Origin: Methylacidimicrobium tartarophylax
GTDB lineage: Bacteria > Verrucomicrobiota > Verrucomicrobiia > Methylacidiphilales > Methylacidiphilaceae
Length of the DNA stretch: 47,523 nt
Assembly: GCF_902143375.2 (NCBI RefSeq)
Contig: NZ_CABFVA020000015.1
Coordinates: 1-47,523 of the forward strand
Direction of reading: 5' to 3'
A program made the position numbers and the translations under genes. This document shows positions 45,460 through 47,523 of this stretch, one piece after another. Each line of letters begins with the position of its first letter. Positions within the stretch are counted from its first letter, which is position 1. The notes below the pieces were generated by a model. That model had not been told where the DNA came from and made no database searches. It saw only the letters and a program-made list of their open reading frames with translations.

Positions 45460-46256
45460 GGATGCTTCACTCGGACCCGGTCGGTAATGACGACTGCCGC
45501 CAGTCCGACCGCAGCGGTAAAGAGGAGAGTGATGGCTCCAAAGAGCCAAAGGGGAGCGCTCGACCGTCCCGGCCAGAGCGCCGCTCGCAAGAGTTCCAGC
45601 CCATAATAGAGAGGATTGGCATGAATGATCGCACGCATCCAGCCGACTGATCCGTTCGGAGGAAAGAGCGCTCCGGAGAGAAGCCAAAGCGGCATCAGCA
45701 AAAGGTTCATGAGAGCATGATAACCCTGAACCGAGTCGAGCGGCCAAGCAAGCAGATAGCCGATCCCGGTGAGCGCGAGTCCCAAGAGGCAGAGAGTCAC
45801 GACGACGAGCGCAAAGGAACCCAGAGAGAAGTGGAGGCCCAAGGGGAGGGCCAGCAGATAGATCAGCAGGCACTGGAGGACACTGAGGGTCATTCCCCCC
45901 AGGAGCTTCGCTGCAACCACCGCCGACCGCGGGACAGGAGCCACGAGCACCGCCTGCAAAAAGCCTTCCCGGCGGTCTTCGATCAAGGAGATGGTCGAGA
46001 AGATTGCGGTGAAGAGGACGACCAGAAGCAGCATTCCCGGGAAAAAGTAGGAGAAGTAGTCGCCGGAGCCGGTTCCGCCGGTCCGAAAAGAACTCCCGAC
46101 TCCCGAGCCGATCAGGAACCAGAAGACCAGCGGGGTACCCAAAGCACCCACGACTCGGTTCTTCTGCCGCAGGAACCGGACGACCTCCCGGTTCCACAGC
46201 GTATAAACGCCCAAGCCGAAGCTGCCGGAAGCAATGCTACTGGTTCTAGGTTCCAT
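45456..46256 (-). CDS. ABC-2 type transporter permease
   Basis: A 266-residue permease with six hydrophobic segments. It has the ABC-2 pattern: a cytosolic N-terminal helix (YTLWNREVVRFLRQKNRVV), a first periplasmic loop, the motif EDRREGFLQAVLVAPVPRS after helix 2, and a final helix LFTAAVGLAAVVITDRV. It pairs with the ATPase encoded just upstream, overlapping by 11 bases. Co-location with SCO and DUF420 suggests export or handling of a factor for oxidase assembly, but the transported substrate is unknown. Confidence 0.92.
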   Translation of the reverse strand: MEPRTSSIASGSFGLGVYTLWNREVVRFLRQKNRVVGALGTPLVFWFLIGSGVGSSFRTGGTGSGDYFSYFFPGMLLLVVLFTAIFSTISLIEDRREGFLQAVLVAPVPRSAVVAAKLLGGMTLSVLQCLLIYLLALPLGLHFSLGSFALVVVTLCLLGLALTGIGYLLAWPLDSVQGYHALMNLLLMPLWLLSGALFPPNGSVGWMRAIIHANPLYYGLELLRAALWPGRSSAPLWLFGAITLLFTAAVGLAAVVITDRVRVKHP

Positions 46257-47232
46257 GCGATTCCTCGGTTTGGCTTTCGAAATGATGTCCGGTCAAGTGA
46301 AGAAAGACATCCTCCAGGGAAGGCTGGGAGACGGTGAGAGCGGTGACATCCGCGCCGAATCGCTGCAAGAGGCTGGCGGCATCCCGCATCACGTCCTCGA
46401 CCGACTCCTCGGAACGCGGCTCGATCCGCAGCGCCCCGTCGACCCGGCGGACCATCCGATCCGCCCAAAGCTGCTTGAGCGCTCCCTCCATTTCCGAAAG
46501 CTTGGGCGACCGGATCGAGAGCACCGATCCCGGAATGAGTTCACGGAGCCGGCTCGGCGTTTCCCACGCCACTCGTTTCCCTCGATCCAAGATCAAGAGA
46601 CGATCGCATCGCTCGGCCTCGTCCAACAGGTGAGTCGTCACGAGAATCGTCAGCCCCTTCTGCTCTTTGAGTGCGAAAAGATGACGCCAGAAGTCCCGCC
46701 GCGCTGCCGGGTCAATCCCCGTGCTCGGCTCATCCAAAAGCAGCAGTTCCGGCTCATGGAGAAGCGCCTTGGCGACCTCGACCCGCCTCTGCTGTCCACC
46801 CGAAAGGGTCTCCACCAGGTCGCGCGTCCTCTCTTCCAGGCCGAAGAGCCGGAGGAGTTCCTCGATCCTTTTTCGCAATCCGCTTCCCTGCAACCCATAA
46901 AGATGGCCTTGGTGAACCATGTTTTCGGCCACCGTCAGCTTCTTATCGAGGCTGGGCGATTGGAATACGATGCCCATCCGCCGTCGTGCGGCCGCTGCCT
47001 GCGCAGGATAGGCAGAGCCAGCCAGGGTGATCATCCCTGCAGGGGCCGCGTAGAGAGTGGAGAGCAGTCGAAAGAGAGTCGTCTTTCCGCTTCCATTCGG
47101 CCCCAGGATCCCGATGAGAGCCCCCTTCTCCACCTGAAAGGAGACGCGGTCAAGGACGACGCGGGTCCCGTAGGAATAGGACAACTCCTCCACACGGAGG
47201 GCGATCTCCTTGGCGACCGTTGTAGCCTGCAT
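46246..47232 (-). CDS. ABC transporter ATP-binding protein (ABC-2/drug-type)
   Basis: A 328-residue ATPase. Walker A GPNGSGKTT is at residues 44-52, then signature LSGGQQRRVEVAKAL, Walker B LLLLDEPSTGIDP and H-loop VTTHLLDEAERCD. Beyond residue 230 is a C-terminal extension of about 95 residues ending in SQPSLEDVFLHLTGHHF, the usual tail of the ABC-2 export ATPases. ATG 47232 follows GGGGAG. It is the first gene of the ATPase-permease-SCO-DUF420 operon, and is preceded by a long leader of about 185 bases. Confidence 0.95.
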   Translation of the reverse strand: MQATTVAKEIALRVEELSYSYGTRVVLDRVSFQVEKGALIGILGPNGSGKTTLFRLLSTLYAAPAGMITLAGSAYPAQAAAARRRMGIVFQSPSLDKKLTVAENMVHQGHLYGLQGSGLRKRIEELLRLFGLEERTRDLVETLSGGQQRRVEVAKALLHEPELLLLDEPSTGIDPAARRDFWRHLFALKEQKGLTILVTTHLLDEAERCDRLLILDRGKRVAWETPSRLRELIPGSVLSIRSPKLSEMEGALKQLWADRMVRRVDGALRIEPRSEESVEDVMRDAASLLQRFGADVTALTVSQPSLEDVFLHLTGHHFESQTEESHGT

Positions 47233-47423
47233 TGCTCCCCAGCCTTCCTTTTACGGTCCTCGAAGCAGACCTGCCTGCCTCGCCGGAACAGATTCTCCAC
47301 CCCTACCGCACGTCCGCATCCATCCTCGGGCGAAGCACGCCATCCCGCCGCGCTTCCCTGCCCCTTTGCACCGGATCGAAGGCGAGAAGTGCAGGCCAGA
47401 CGCGAGCGCAGTCATTCCCATTC

Positions 47424-47453
47424 ATCTTGAAAGAGAATCCGCCATCCTGTCAA
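47424..47453 (-). promoter_or_regulatory. Promoter for the ABC-SCO-DUF420 operon
   Basis: A consensus TTGACA (47448-47453) on the minus strand is followed after 18 bases by CAAGAT (47424-47429). A start near 47417 would leave a leader of about 185 bases to the ATPase ATG. I see no recognisable riboswitch and no convincing leader ORF in 47233-47423. Confidence 0.45.
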
Positions 47454-47464
47454 ACGTCCAGAAG

Positions 47465-47521
47465 TCAGGACACTTTCGCCTGTGCCTGGAGGAGTCCCAA
47501 GATGTCGCCCGCTGCGCGGGC
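47465..47521 (-). CDS. Possible C-terminal fragment of an unidentified gene
   Basis: Only 18 sense codons and a TGA are visible at the right edge, ending DILGLLQAQAKVS. Composition and the open frame fit the end of a protein on the minus strand, but the two other minus frames are also open for about 85 bases from the edge, so the choice is weak. No function can be given. Confidence 0.3.
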   Translation of the reverse strand, partial: ARAAGDILGLLQAQAKVS

Positions 47522-47523
47522 GG

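Noticed and set aside
1-47523. Mobile elements, CRISPR arrays, restriction or anti-phage genes
   Set aside because: No transposase, integrase, repeat-spacer array, toxin-antitoxin or nuclease gene is seen; every confident gene is chromosomal core or envelope metabolism.

Overview
The window is a gene-dense (about 98 % genic), high-GC stretch of bacterial chromosome. It carries housekeeping and core-metabolism genes on both strands and shows no sign of phage, plasmid, transposon or CRISPR. Several features point to a Gram-negative member of the PVC group, most probably Verrucomicrobiota: a hopanoid locus, a Bacteroidetes/Bacillus-type succinate dehydrogenase with a single cytochrome b subunit, pheS without an adjacent pheT, a circularly permuted ATP-grasp plus alpha-E pair, and a Tat-exported TldD. 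An acidophilic methanotroph-like lineage (Methylacidiphilaceae, e.g. Methylacidimicrobium) is my best guess from overall protein resemblance. That is inference; no 16S rRNA or methane monooxygenase gene lies here.

Layout. 1-2573 (-): an operon of an M20 metallopeptidase, a membrane-anchored PsbP/DUF1795-like protein and a BadF-type sugar kinase that runs off the left edge. 2744-5643 (+): tldD-tldE protease pair, TldD with a twin-arginine signal. 5701-12659 (-): a run ending in leuS that holds a DsrE-like small protein, farnesyl diphosphate synthase, squalene-hopene cyclase, the hopanoid nucleosidase/phosphorylase HpnG and an A-type Fe-S carrier. 12859-16748 (+): pstSCAB phosphate importer. 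16780-23438 (-): folC, a HAD phosphatase, sdhCAB and a BASS-family transporter. 23541-25600 (+): CorC/CNNM-like protein and a DUF374 acyltransferase. 25722-32261 (+): aldo/keto reductase, ATP-grasp/alpha-E pair, lepA-lepB. 32255-34538 (-): universal stress protein and formate-tetrahydrofolate ligase. 34662-40383 (+): ResB-like cytochrome c assembly protein, pheS, ileS. 40388-47232 (-): L,D-transpeptidase lipoprotein, tRNA-Cys, a TPR protein, 6-phosphogluconolactonase, glucose-6-phosphate dehydrogenase, then a copper/oxidase-assembly set (ABC ATPase, ABC permease, SCO, DUF420).

Most genes sit in tight operons with 4-base ATGA or GTGA overlaps (tldD/E, pstC/A/B, shc/hpnG, ATP-grasp/alpha-E, lepA/B, pgl/TPR, ATPase-permease-SCO-DUF420). 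GTG starts are common and one or two TTG starts are likely. No gene-free stretch exceeds 300 bases; the longest, about 230 bases at 47233-47464, looks like a 5' leader behind a sigma70-type promoter. I do not see a clear-cut undescribed system. The points most worth following are the Tat-tagged TldD with a signal-less TldE partner, the ATP-grasp/alpha-E pair lacking its usual transglutaminase and proteasome-like neighbours, the Fe-S carrier and DsrE-like protein embedded in the hopanoid run, and the repeat motif in front of zwf.
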